NCBI GenBank assembly: GCA_902806575.1
Contig: CADCXD010000018.1
Span: 124,001 to 188,000 of the forward strand
Direction of reading: 5' to 3'
Length of the DNA: 64,000 nucleotides
DNA from: Jackrogersella multiformis
Lineage: Eukaryota > Ascomycota > Sordariomycetes > Xylariales > Hypoxylaceae
The position numbers were made by a program, and so were the translations under genes. The notes beneath the pieces were generated by a model. The model did no database searches. It was not told where the DNA came from and worked only from the letters and a program-made list of their open reading frames with translations. This document shows positions 31,751-43,757 of the stretch, piece by piece; positions within the stretch are counted from its first letter, which is position 1, and each line of letters begins with the position of its first letter.

Positions 31751-34700
31751 GGTTGCTATGGTTGCTACAGCTGATCCAAAGTGTAGTAGAAGCGATTTTG
31801 TGCTTGGGGAAGCGATAGAGCAGTGTATGATGATGCAAAAAGATGTGTATAGGGAAGCAGGAAAGTATGCAAGTGGGTAATAGGAACGATGATGCAAGAT
31901 TATGTTCTGTGGTGTTGACTATTTACAGAGCAGAGGTGGAAAGGTGGAAGTGGAGGGCTATGTCATAGTGGTGTAGAAGGATGAAGGAAAAGAAAGGAAA
32001 ATGTAAACACTTGGGGAAGGGTGGGAGAAGTAGGGTGAGAGAAAGAATACAGGGAAGGAATTTTGTTTTGTGTTTATTTCCAGGAAGGGTAGGGTTTCCA
32101 TGATGCCCTATCTAGCTGTTGTTAGTCGAAGTTTGGATCGTGAGGTGTTCAGCAAGAGAGGCTATATCGAGAATAAAGAGCACCGTTGGATATCTAGGCG
32201 TCTGTTGTGGGAAGCTTCGGCTGCTGATACTAATAGTTGACGTTATTTGTGTGTTTACCCCTATTATACTCTAGTGTTAGACGGCTCCGAGATTCAGTCA
32301 CTCGTTGGTCAATTTGGTTAAACTTACGAGCTCATATATATTGTATTCCACTCTCTAACCTAGGTACCTAGCTTGTAGTTACAAAAAGCAGCAAGTCACT
32401 ACCTCTCAGAATTTGTATTGATCTAATCCATGAGAAGCCTATAGAATGTCTTGAGCTTCTGAATTAAGTTAATAAATCTAAATTTAGTCTGTTCGTATAT
32501 GGCAATCACGAGTATTAACTTGAATTAACAGCTGGGCAGCTTAATAGTTTTGGCGGTATAAATTTCACAGGCTTTGTTATTTACTACATGATGTAAACTT
32601 GTGCTTTATTGGTGATATTATTTTACATCATAGCCCACATTATAGTACTTAATTATGTTAGTACCTAAAACCAGTATTGGTTAAAGCCCGCGATAACTGT
32701 ACCGAAGTTTCTAGACGGGATGACTAGAATAGGGTTGAAAAGGGGCATGGGGCCAGTCCAGTGTTGTGACTTCCTGGTATTAAGACACCGGTGTGGCAGG
32801 ACCCGGGATGTAGTTATTATTTCCCAGGTAGTATATCAAAGAATATGCAGACAGGAAGGGTACTTGACTGATAAAACAGCAGGATCTTAGCTAAATGTGA
32901 AGTCATAGGATTCAGTAAATATATATTTATTTACAGTAACTAGGCATATTATATACCAAGTTAAAAGGGGTAGGAAATTATAAGGTCTCCAGCTATAAAT
33001 AACTTAATATTAGCCAGACCTTTCATTATGGGAGAAAATAAATACATTATAAGGCTTTTTAAATCCGTTTCTATAAATAAGATAAAAGACATTCAATTAT
33101 TATTTATAATTTAATAAAAGAACTCATCATTATTTATAAAATTTCAGTGAAATATCTAAATGAATTATACAGGTGGTTACTTAGGTAGTTTCTAGGAACG
33201 GGAGCAAAGATTCCAGTTAATATTAACTCATAGCTGTGGCTTTATAGCTCGCGTAATCAAATTCTACCAAAATGTCTACCTAGGTATCTAGAAGCATTGA
33301 AGAGATTCTGAATAATTTCAGCCTTTAATACTAGCTCCTTAACTTACCTTAGGACTCTAAAGGGTTGTGCTACTAAGAACACGGAACTCTCCTATTTTAC
33401 CAACTAGACTAGGGATCCATCCAAACTTGGCTTAAAAGGCGTGAAAAGATATTTAAAAGGGAGCAAGTAAAAGAAACGTACTACATTTTACTAAGTCAGG
33501 ACCATTTATTCCTCGTCGGTAGGGTAAGAGAGGCCATTCTTGCTTCGCCCCAATCCCTACTCGAGTAGTACAGACTGCGTTATCTTCAACCTGTCTCTCA
33601 TTTTAATCTTAGGCTCTATAGAGAACCTTTGAACTATTAATCCGCAGAAGGACTTTGGTGTCGTGCCAATAACTTCCTGGAATGGAGTATTTCTGCGGAC
33701 GTGGATCCATCACCATAGATGGTGACACATGGAAGCACTCTCGGAAACTATTGAAGCCGTCCGAACAAGGTCGGTGACCTCGACGCTTTAGAAGGGAGTA
33801 ATAGTTATGATGCTTACTAGTAATTCCTAGGATTTGGTGGAGGTAATAGGACATGTTTGTAATAGTAAAAAGCGATGATTGAAGCACCATACGTCCTCGT
33901 CCGACTCGTTCAAGCAATTGACAAGTTATAAAGTAGGAAAATCCAAGATGAGAAGAGAAAGTTGAAGATAAGATAACATGTAAAAGCGCGGATGGATGTA
34001 AAGTGGCGGTCCATTTGATCAGGTAGTTTCGGGATCTATTATGTCACGTTTAACACAGTGGCGGTGTGAAATCTTCAAGGGACCAGCTATTTTGTTGGGA
34101 TCTACCATGTTACTCTTACCTTAGGTGACTAGGTAGGTATTTTTCACACTTCGGTGTTGCAAACATGTTGCGTTGTATACTCTTGTTTAATGGATGGCCG
34201 GGAGGAATACGCGTAGATCTTACAGATCTGTATTATTCCCTCAATTGATGCCCAAGGAGTCCCTTGCCTGGCTCGGCGACTAGAAGATATATCGGGTCTA
34301 TGTTAGAACATGAAAGGCTGAATGGTATAAAATGTCATGTTGATTGCGTTCATCCGATAGGGAAGGGTGGGTTGTATTGTCAAGCAGGTGATGAAACTCT
34401 CACGTCGGTGCAAGTCGATGCGTGGCCTGAGTGGTCGGGTCTCATCCGAGTGTGACCTCGCGACGTCTGATAATGAAGTATTTTTTCTCGAAGGATTCCC
34501 GTGTTATATTTGTTGTTGCAGAGCAGACCGAATGAATCGCCACACACGAGGAAAGCCAAGAAGCGAGATGTCAAATAAAAGAACTTCCTTATATCTGCGC
34601 GGTTTCTGCGTTCTGCGTTCTGCGCTCATTCTGCATAAGGCCGTATCAAGTATAATAGTATTGTATATATGTGTTGTTATTATAGGTTGAGTATCGGTGA

Positions 34701-36808
34701 TAGTCTTCGGAATTCCGACACCTCGACTATGTAAGTATGTGTTGCTTGAGGTATGAGTTAGCTATAGCATATAACAACTATTTATCTATTTTCTTCGTCG
34801 CTCTTCGTTCTACCTACTGAGTGATAAGATTCGATAGACTTGCTTATGTAGTGATTAGGTGCCTATTAAAGGTACGTACCTAGTGTAGGTACCTGGGGAG
34901 TTAAATCTACCCCTGAAACCCCCCTGGCCGTCCCTGGATAGTCCCTGAAGCGTCCGGGAACTCCTCACCGGAAAACCCAACGGTTCGTTCGAGTCCGTTC
35001 GCGCTACTGCTAATCTTAAGCACGAGGATATCGTAAGCGCTACCTAGATAGCATCTAATTGGTGTAAACATGGATGAGAGAAAACTTGCTACTCGCATTA
35101 ACTAATGCCGACATGTGCGATTACTAGCAGGAGCAGGAAAAGAAAACGCAGCTAAAACCACGTGGGCGAATGGATTTTATTCTTACTGATCATTCTTGAT
35201 TTCTGACGATGATATTGTCGATACTATGAATCTTAGGTTTAATCATTATCGATGAATTGCTTCTTTTATAGATCATATGCAATCAGATTGCAATCAGATG
35301 TATGCTTTACATAAGTGCGTCATTCGAGGTGTTTTTCTTTTATTCACTTTCTTTTGTTGGCAGGTGATCAGTAGTAAAAGACCCCGCAGTACCTACTTAG
35401 GTACCTGCCTCCTAAGGTATGACCGAGAAAGCCGGGTTCTGGAGTCAATTGGCTTCCACCATTTCCCTCTGCCTCATCTGCCCCGTCTTTCAGCCTCTTA
35501 GTGTAACCCCCATACAAACCCCCATTTCCCCGATGTGGTACCCCCACGATTGTGACTTTGTGCAGAATGACGTCGAGTTTGGAGCCAAAGTCTCGTGCTA
35601 CATAGCTACCTAGGTACACAGCTGGAGGCCTTACCTCCGCCATTACTCCGTTAGGTACCTAGGTACATTAGGTACAAATGCAGGATTTCCCAATATCCAT
35701 TGGATCTATGAATGTCAATGAGATGCTTACTATGTGATAGGTACAATAATAAAATTGAGTCTGGATGTCTAAGGTTCTCCGATTGTTTCCGGCTGCTGGC
35801 GCGGTACCCCGATTGATCGCATTTAATTCCGCTGTCCTCCGCTACTACATAGGGGAGGTACTACCTAGCATAGTAACAATTTACCCAACTGTGGGGAGAT
35901 CTCGGGGTTGGAATGCACGGGAATGCAGCTGCAACCGAACCTTTCCATTCCCATGGGCATCTGTGAAGGTCCAGATTGACTGCCGGTTTGCATACCTGCT
36001 AAAGTACCTACCTAGATAGGTATTATTCGTTCCCGTTATTCGTTCCTGCCAACCTAATTAAAAAATGTGACTAAGTGGATATCTCGAGCGGGTATATTTC
36101 TCGGCAAACTAAGATCCATCTCTTATTTTTTTTAGTGCAGTTAGCGGCTCCAGTGTTAATTACCTACACAAGGTAGTATATTCCATAGTACACTGTACCT
36201 TACCTAGGTACATACCCTGCTATTTACCACAATTTGTCTTATGACATCGTCTCGGCTTACCAGGCGCTTTGTCTCTGACGCATATTGAAAAGGCGACATC
36301 ATGATTGGCTCTAACATGACCTAGCAATATTAACATTCATAGCTTCAAGTTGTTTGAAAGCGGCTAGACCGAGTCACCTGATGTTGCAAACTCGGGCTTT
36401 TGAGGGAAATAGGACGGATCCTGTTCCTCCAGCTTTCCCCAGACTCTCCACCACCGGGTCACGATCCAAGTTTGATTGGGCAATCCAGGGCAATTCGTAC
36501 CAAGTATAGAGACGTCCGGTATAAGACGACAATTCATAGCAATACCCCTGTCAAATTTGTTTGCGTGTGCCGGCGTGACACCAAGTCAATGCAGTCTGAC
36601 TTACCGGACGACAGGGTCTCGTAGCCGACTACCTAGTAGGTAACTATTATATAAGGATACATTGCTCTCTCCGCATTCCATATTCCGATTCCGAATTCTC
36701 GCTTCGATAGTCCTAGCTCCTTTCAAGCATCTCTTCATATATCTCTAAGTACGAACCTAGGAAGCTTATACGCTCTTATACACTCGACCTGTGGGTGTAT
36801 ACAACAAG
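31751..36808. other. Long gene-free region
   Basis: About 5 kb with no supportable gene. The right part is upstream DNA of the sugar porter and the left part is upstream DNA of the unrecognised gene. The stretch near 32.9-33.2 kb is strongly AT-rich and could be a decayed repeat. Short open frames (33609-33917, 34367-34690, 35277-35643) have no features. TACCTAGGTA-type motifs are frequent (32355, 34120, 34870, 35395, 35605, 35650, 36200). Confidence 0.45.
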
Positions 36809-39023
36809 ATGCCGAAATCAAGGATGAAGCAGCCTTACTTTGGCTTCAGAGGGAAATGGCTTACCTTCTGGATTACTGTATGTTGACACTCCTCTTCTCG
36901 GATACAAACACAAACACATAACACAGGACTGACGTACTACCCTATAGCTTGCTTGCGCTACGGACATGACCCTATTCGGTTATGACCAAGGCGTCTTCAG
37001 TATGTTACTATCATACTAGGATACACACCTTTGTCGATGCTAACACCTTGGTCCTAGGCGGTGTTGTTATTTCTAAAGATTATCTCGATGTCCACAACCT
37101 GAACGGTCCGGAGAACACGAGTATACTGTCAATTATCACGGCTATTTATACTATCGGCTGTTTCTTGGGTGCTATAACCGCATTCTACATTGGAGAGACT
37201 ATCGGGCGCAAGAAAACGGTGTTGGTCGGCACCGGAATCATGACCATAGGTGCTATCCTCCAAACGAGCTCATTCAGCGTTCCACACATGATCGTTGCTC
37301 GTATCGTCTCAGGGTGAGTGGCACGGAAATTTCATTAGGAGTAACGATGAGGCTAAGACTGTAGAACAGTATCGGCAATGGAATAAATACAGCCACCGCT
37401 CCTGTTTGGCAAACGGAGACTTCGAAGGTGCACAACAGAGGGAAGCTTGTCATGCTAGAGATGGGGTTAAACATCTTTGGCTTCTCCTTGAGTAACTGGA
37501 TCAATTATGGAATGTCTTTCGTCGGAGGTGGCGTCGGATGGCGATTCCCCTTGGCCCTTCAGCTCGTTTTCTGCTTCATCCTCTTCGCTACTATTCCATG
37601 GTTACCTGAGTCGCCTAGGTCAGTATTTCCCACCGTGGAATTGTTATATAGGTCAAGTTCGCTGACGATGGCTTTAGATGGCTACTTGCCCACGGGCAGG
37701 AGACGGAGGCTTGTACGATTCTCGCCGACTTGGAAGACAAGTCGATTGATGATCCATACGTTGTTGCCGAGCGAGAGGAAATCATCTATGGGATTGAATA
37801 TGAGCGACAGAATGCGATCAATTGGGGTGACCTCCTCCGCGGTCGTACTAAAGCGGGAACCAAGACTGTTCGACGATTGGTCCTTGGGGCTGGTACTCAA
37901 GCTATGCAACAATTTGGTGGCATCAATGGTACGTATAACGACACTATTCCTCATTTTATTTACCACATATACTAACGGGGAAACAGTGAGTACTATACAC
38001 CTTCTTGGCTTCAAGTCTAGACTTGAATCTCCTTCGCGGCTATCTGAAGGGTGTACCCTTATGTCTTCTACCTCCACTCCCTTCCCCAAACTACACCATA
38101 CCTAGTCGAGAGCCAGACTACATATCAAAATGCAGGATTCTTACAAAAAAAAATAGATCATGTCTTACTACCTTCCTACCGTCTTAATAGAGTCTGTCAA
38201 GCTTGAACCCAGCATGGCTCGTCTTATCGCAGCCTGCGCATCAGTCGCATATCTCTTTGCCGCTTTAGTCGCGGCCCCCCTTGTCGAAAAAGTTGGTCGC
38301 CGAATTATGATGATGGTCTCGACAGTCATCCAATTATTCTGCTTCCTGCTCGTCACTATCCTCCTTCACTTTGCCGAGAGGCCGGGCTTCCTTCACCAAG
38401 TCGAGGCGGCCAAGGCTTCCGTCGTGTGGTTCATCATTTATTACATGGGTTTCGGCTTAGGAATGCTGGGAGTAAGTCTAGACCACACTTGTATCAGCTG
38501 GATAATCTACTAACTCGGACTCGTAGATTCCATGGCTGTACCCTACCGAAATCAATTCGTAAGTCTAAGACCTTGTCCCAGATGCGACACCGCCTCGCAC
38601 GACTTTATACGTGTAGATCAATTACTAACCAATTGTAGTCTTCCCATGCGAACCAAGGGTGCTGCTGTCGCCACAATGACGAACTGGATCACCAACTTCG
38701 TCGTCGTCGAAATCACGCCCATAGGCATCCAGAAGTTGGGTTGGAAGTTCTACATCATCTGGGTGATAACCAATGCGCTGTTCCTGCCAATCATATGGCT
38801 CTTCTACCCCGAGACGGCCAACCGTAGTCTCGAAGACTTGGACGCCTTTTACCGAGACAACCCGCCTCTCGTCCTTCACCACGACCGGGACTCAACCTCG
38901 GTACGCCGACCCGAGAGGTTCATCCAGGCCCAGGGCCGCGACATAGAAGAAGCGGCACAGAACCTCAGACGGCGCGGCTCCATCCTCGAGCACGACGCAA
39001 CGGAAAAGTCCATCAGCGACTGA
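36809..39023 (+). CDS. MFS sugar porter (hexose transporter-like)
   Basis: Eight exons fit: 36809-36877, 36948-36999, 37058-37313, 37370-37618, 37678-37927, 38157-38471, 38527-38558 and 38639-39023, giving 535 residues. All family landmarks are present in order: FGYDQGVFSGV, IGRKKTVLVG, PESPRWLL, QQFGGIN at the start of segment seven, EKVGRR, PTEINS-LPMRTKG in the loop after segment ten, and PETANRSLEDLD after segment twelve. Family knowledge makes it a plasma-membrane proton symporter or facilitator for a sugar or polyol; the substrate is open. The junction GGIN to IMSYYLPTV keeps frame only if the 229-nt intron 37928-38156 is a twin intron, described separately; a simple GTACGT-to-TAG intron would shift the frame by one. 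Other introns are 55-80 nt with standard signals. Confidence 0.88.
37928..38156 (+). other. Putative [D1,2] spliceosomal twin intron (stwintron) in the sugar porter
   Basis: The internal intron is 37929-37986 (58 nt): donor GTACGT, branch TACTAAC at 37970-37976, acceptor AACAG. Its removal joins the single G at 37928 to TGAGT at 37987, creating the donor GTGAGT for an external intron that ends at AATAG (38156). The external intron is 171 nt after the first step. Exon 5 then ends at AAT (37927) in phase 0 and exon 6 begins ATC ATG TCT, giving QQFGGIN-IMSYYLPTV. This is the only solution I found that keeps both conserved blocks in frame without extra residues. Confidence 0.75.
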
Positions 39024-40770
39024 GCTACCCAGCGACTCCACGGAACCCCAAGAGGGCTATCGTTCAACGTTTGAGGTTCCTTACGAATTTAACAAGCGCG
39101 GATTATCAGCATGGGCCTGGAAGCATAAGCCATAGCGAACACAAGGATGCATAGATGCATGGGATCTGGGTTTTCTTGCAAGATGGGAGTCGCACAGTTT
39201 CCCTGCGGGGTTAGACTTTTATGATACCACTTTGTCGTTAAGAATAAAACAAAATGGAAATATAATTAAACAAGTAAACCCACGTGATTATGTGTGACTG
39301 TGTGTTGAAGCTATATTGAAGTCTGAGATGGGTTAAGTTAGTAGGGGATATAAATGCCCTCTTGGTTTAAGATAACGTGAGGTTTTCGAGTGTAACTACC
39401 TAGTAGGCTTCATGAATTTGGGAAGATTCATATGATAAAACTAATCGTGACTTCTTCTAAGACCCGTTGCTCATCTCATCTCATCGCCTTATCGATGTCG
39501 TGGTTTATGGTTAGGGTTAGGGTTCGGTGGCTTAGAGGCCTTAGGGTAATACCGAATAAGGAGTTGCCCAGAACTTCTTTCGTTAGTGTCAGAGGTTACT
39601 GCTAAATTCTTTACGTCAGAAGACAGAGGAAAAGGGAAATACCTTTATATCCCATGCCTTATTGAATTCTCGATCTATTCTGCTTACTTTATAACATCGA
39701 GAGCCCGCCCGCTCATTAGATGACCCAGTTTCTTCCGAGCCAATGGAATGCCATCATGATACACTCCACTTGCCTAATCCAGCATTCAGTACCTACCTCC
39801 TAGGTACTCACCCTGGGCTAAGTTGCTACGAAGTATATACCTAGGTACCTAGGTAGGTATTCATTGACAAGAAGACTTTCAGCTGTAAGAGGATCCATCA
39901 AAATCAAACTTCCGAAATGCCCAGGTAGCTGTTATCGAGTGCGCCTAACAGGTAAGGTAAGTGTGAGGAAACACAGGAGAAGGGTCAAGAATTTTAGAAC
40001 AACGAGCAGCTGAGTAAGTTAGAACTATTCGAAGCACATGAAGGTAAATATTATAATAGTTCACATATACTATTAGTATCACTATATTTGGGCGTCGGGT
40101 GGTAATAAAGCCACAGTATTGGATACCTATTGAAGGTCCGGAGTCGCCCTAAGTGAACTAGGTACCTAACCTAGGCATTTAGACTTAACTTTCGCTAGTC
40201 CGGTGGATACTGAGAAGCGTGCAGTCCTAGGGGGTCTCTTCCAGTCATAAATAATTTAACACATAATGGTAAACCCGCAATACTCCTGAGAGCCTCTATT
40301 ATAAGTTTTGTATAAATCCAATACCAATTCTTACTCTGGATCGATTGTTACCCCTGTGCGTAACATAAAAATCCATTCCATCCTAAAGAAGGATTCGATA
40401 TGATAGACGGCAATATCCATCTCGTCTTTTCGTGGGCAAATGATATCAATGTCACTTAATACGGTATATATAACGCCCTCGTTTATAGCCTCTAGCAGAT
40501 ACGATAATTCCGTATAGCATGATAGACACCCATAGTAACGTAGACGCGGTATACCCTTTCTTTCCTCTCCGACACCTATGCCGTACCCTAACATCCGACG
40601 CATGACTGCCTATCGCACGCCTAATTTTCTAGGCCCAAATTTCCGCTGATGCAAATGCAAATACAGACAGCCGTACTGACCCTTCTGATGAAGTCCCCGA
40701 TACCAACCGATAACATAAAGTGTGCATCAAAGCGGAGTGTCTTAGAGCATGGCTGACTAATGTACCGTAC
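39024..40770. other. Intergenic, convergent 3' regions
   Basis: About 1.7 kb between the sugar porter (+) and the bHLH gene (-). It contains two tandem TTAGGG units at 39511-39522, a strong TACCTAGGTACCTAGGTA block near 39838-39860, and a 90-residue minus-strand frame (40331-40603) without features. Confidence 0.45.
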
Positions 40771-41957
40771 TCATGAGCTGAGCAAATCCCTGACGCTCAT
40801 ACCTCTTCCCGGTCCGGTCCCCCTGCGGTCTGCATTGAGCATTAGAAGCGCCGCCGATGCTTCCTGATCAATTTCTTGTTGCGGCCTCAGAGCGGGACTT
40901 GTGATTGTTGAATGCGATGCAGACGTGGTCCCCATATGTTGCGGATACCCCTGAGGACCAAAAGCGGGCGAAGTGGTAGACGGCCCACTATAACTATAGT
41001 GACGGTACTCTGTCGATACCGAGGAATAGGATTGTTGTCTCCCCCGTGTATCCTGAGCTACTAATGCCGGCGATATAGAGGATTGGTTGGAACGAACAGG
41101 CGTCTGTGTGTAGACAGGTGAGGGTACTTCTGAATTCGTCATTTCAACATCTTCTTGGCCCTCCTCCTCCTCGTCTTCTTCTTCTTCTTTATCGTACATC
41201 TCATATGTTTCCTCGTCATTAGACGGAGTGGGTCTAAACTGGGGTGGAGCTGGCGCTGCTGACTGGTCGTCGCGTTGCTTCAACTTGTTGACACAATCTT
41301 CGAGGTATCGTACGTACTCAATCGAAGCCTTGAGGAGTAAATGTTAGCGCGGAAAAGTAATGCGACAACCGAATTCTCCGAACATACTTGAAGAATGGCT
41401 AGCTTATGCATCTCGCCTGTGCAAGCAGGTATCAAACCCTTAAGCACGGCGAACTCCTCGTTCATCTTTGACCTCCGACGTCTTTCAATCAAGCTATGAG
41501 CCGTCTTCCTGGCAATCTTTCTACCCGCGGCGCTAGTTGCTGACGGTTGCTTCTTCTTGGATCCAGCGCCGCTAGCATTCTTGCTAATATTCGCAGAAGC
41601 CGCTTTATCCGGAGCGGCTTGATGGGCCGGCTCTTCCTGAGGCCGAGGTTTCATCTGAATGATCCTGCGAGATCTCGTTGGTGGGGGAGGTAAAGTAAAG
41701 GCCTCCTTCTGCGCAGCCGACGAACGCCTCCTCGACTTGACGGTCTCGCTCGGCTGAACCGGATAAGTAGTCTTGGTAGATGGTGATACAGGTGATGTCT
41801 TGGATACAGAGGTAGGCAGCTGTGACTTGGAATTCTGTCCTAAGGCTGACGGAGGGAGCTCAAAGGACATGTGCAGAGTAGATAACTGATGCGAGTGGTC
41901 CTGGCCTTTGATTTCGGTAGATGACGCCGGCGTTGGCGGCATCTTTAGACGTGTCAT
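40771..41957 (-). CDS. bHLH transcription factor (Esc1/DevR-like)
   Basis: On the minus strand two exons fit: 41957-41388 and 41328-40771, giving 375 residues. The 59-nt intron (GTATGT donor, GCTAAC branch, TCAAG acceptor, phase 0) lies inside the DNA-binding domain. The N-terminus is Ser/Pro-rich with basic patches (KSRRRSS, TRSRRIIQMKPR). The bHLH domain spans about residues 145-205: GRKIARKTAHSLIERRRRS (basic region with the His-Glu-Arg positions of E-box binders), KMNEEFAVLKGLIPAC (helix 1), then HKLAILQASIEYVRYLEDCV (helix 2). A very acidic stretch and a Ser/Tyr/Pro-rich tail end in MSVRDLLSS. The domain resembles S. pombe Esc1 and Aspergillus DevR, but I assign this from memory of motifs only. 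An alternative start is the Met five codons in. Confidence 0.85.
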
Positions 41958-43017
41958 TTTGAATAATGATCTGTTAGATCACTTCACTTGGTCACACGAC
42001 AAGAGTGAGGATCGACGATGGTATCCCCGATACAGTCTCCAGAAGGCCAGTCGGGATAAAAGTACCGATAGTTTACAACTCGAAAGTAATTTCAGCTTTC
42101 AAGTTTAGATAAAAGACCTAGTTGCGAAATGGATAGGTCGGGTGTCGTTACGAGAATTGGCCGTGTACGGCTGTCACATGGGGGTGAAGTAAGGAGGGAT
42201 ATATGCTGCGAGAACGAGATACTCTCATTCACAGGTCCATAGTCGGGAGTTTAGGAATGTCGTGTAAGCAACGACCTCCGAGCGTAAGAAGTTTTTGCTT
42301 CCAAGTTGCGATGATAAAAAGGAGATGGTTTTGGGAGGGGTCAGAGATGAGAGAAGTATGTCGGACATGATGAAAAGTTTCAATGTCGACGAAGAATTGA
42401 GCATTGAAAGGTGTCGAGTAGAGGCACGCGATCAATTTGAGCTCTGACATTGGCTGAAGTCATCGAGTGGCCAATCAGAGGCGAGAATTCGACAACGTGC
42501 TGTCGTGGATTGGCCGTGCAGCACATCCCAGTCTACCCAAGTCTACCCAAGCCCATCTTAGACCGTCCCATGTGCAACATCTGAGTCTCGGCTCTTATCC
42601 TTCTCGCGTTTGAGTTTTTGAAGCCGTTTTCCAATTGACCCATGATCCTTATCAACGTTTTTGTATGGACAGCTGGTGTTAAGAGATCCGAGACATTTGC
42701 CGCTCCAACTACGAGACCCTTACCATCGCGATGCAAGCCCAGGCACGTGAAGGACGACTTCACCAAGACACACAAGACTTTAACGGCATTCCGGATCTAC
42801 ATAGTAGTAGCCTAGCTAGAAGCCACAGATAAGGGATGCCCAGATTGCCCAGATTTGCAAGGCTGTATATGTGGCGCCTGTATGGGTTACCTAGGTAAGG
42901 TCGTCTCGCCTACCTATGTATTTCCAAGCGGATGATGTAAACATAATCTAACCGAAAAGTTGTCAAGAGGAAAAAGGACGGAGAGGGTGATGCGAGACTT
43001 AATATATGATTACACGG

Positions 43018-43057
43018 ATTATGTAACCTGGATTATGTAATATATAGGTTACATAAT
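43018..43057. repeat. Perfect 12-bp inverted repeat with 16-nt loop
   Basis: ATTATGTAACCT at 43018-43029 and its exact reverse complement AGGTTACATAAT at 43046-43057. The loop repeats part of the arm (GATTATGTAA), so two alternative hairpins are possible. Confidence 0.75.
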
Positions 43058-43161
43058 ACACAACCGATTTCCAAGATTGCATATGATGACGAATTAATCG
43101 TCAACCTTAATTTTCTAAGATCCCTGTGGGTCTCCCCTCATGTTCTCAACTCCCATTAATA

Positions 43162-43193
43162 CCCCTTGCCCCTTGCCCCTTGCCCCTTACCCC
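43162..43193. repeat. CCCCTTG tandem repeat
   Basis: Three CCCCTTG units, one CCCCTTA unit and a trailing CCCC, a short seven-base tandem array in the promoter region of the sulfotransferase-like gene. Confidence 0.8.
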
Positions 43194-43757
43194 TTTTTGG
43201 AACTACCTATATTCATCCTTACCTAAACTTGTCTATTGTGTACGAGTTTCGCGGACTGCGCAAAGTATTTACATACCTTTATAATATCCGCTTAACTAAT
43301 ACAAGTCAGTCAACCTCCTTACAATTTAATTCAGTACTCTTTTAACTAAACGTGCCTCTATTAAATGTAACATTTCCGCCATGGTTCACTTCTATAACAA
43401 TTATTACTTCATTATAGCAACGCCCGGTCATAAATGACGGTATTTGTAATGGCCTCTATTAGATAATAACCCTCGGGCATCCTTTTGGGCTCTATACTCA
43501 CATGTTGTCCAGTAAACGAATAATAGTTCCATAAAATTAAATGGACTATGCATCGTCATGTCAACCAATCGCTCGATGCTCTTGCCGCCGTGCTGACCAG
43601 TTAAGGATTATTGCGGGTTTACCCACAAGCACAACTCAGTCTATGTGTTGGCCGGCGACCTGAAAAATTTACCATTGTTGATTCCAGCTGTAAACAACAT
43701 TTCAGATCCCCAGTAACTCAACTAACTCACATATCCAAAAACTCATATATCGTCATA

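Larger units (their letters stand above)
41958..43757. other. Divergent intergenic region
   Basis: Upstream DNA of the bHLH gene (-) and the sulfotransferase-like gene (+). It contains a 12-bp perfect inverted repeat at 43018-43057 and a CCCCTTG tandem repeat at about 43162-43193. Minus-strand open frames at 42229-42450 and 42533-42775 have no recognisable features. Confidence 0.45.

Noticed and set aside
37929..38156. Pseudogene or assembly error in the sugar porter
   Set aside because: The one-base frame break across this interval is fully explained by a twin intron with canonical signals; all other exons and motifs are intact.
40331..40603. 90-residue minus-strand frame
   Set aside because: No recognisable motif; lies in a convergent 3' region with no upstream promoter-like context.
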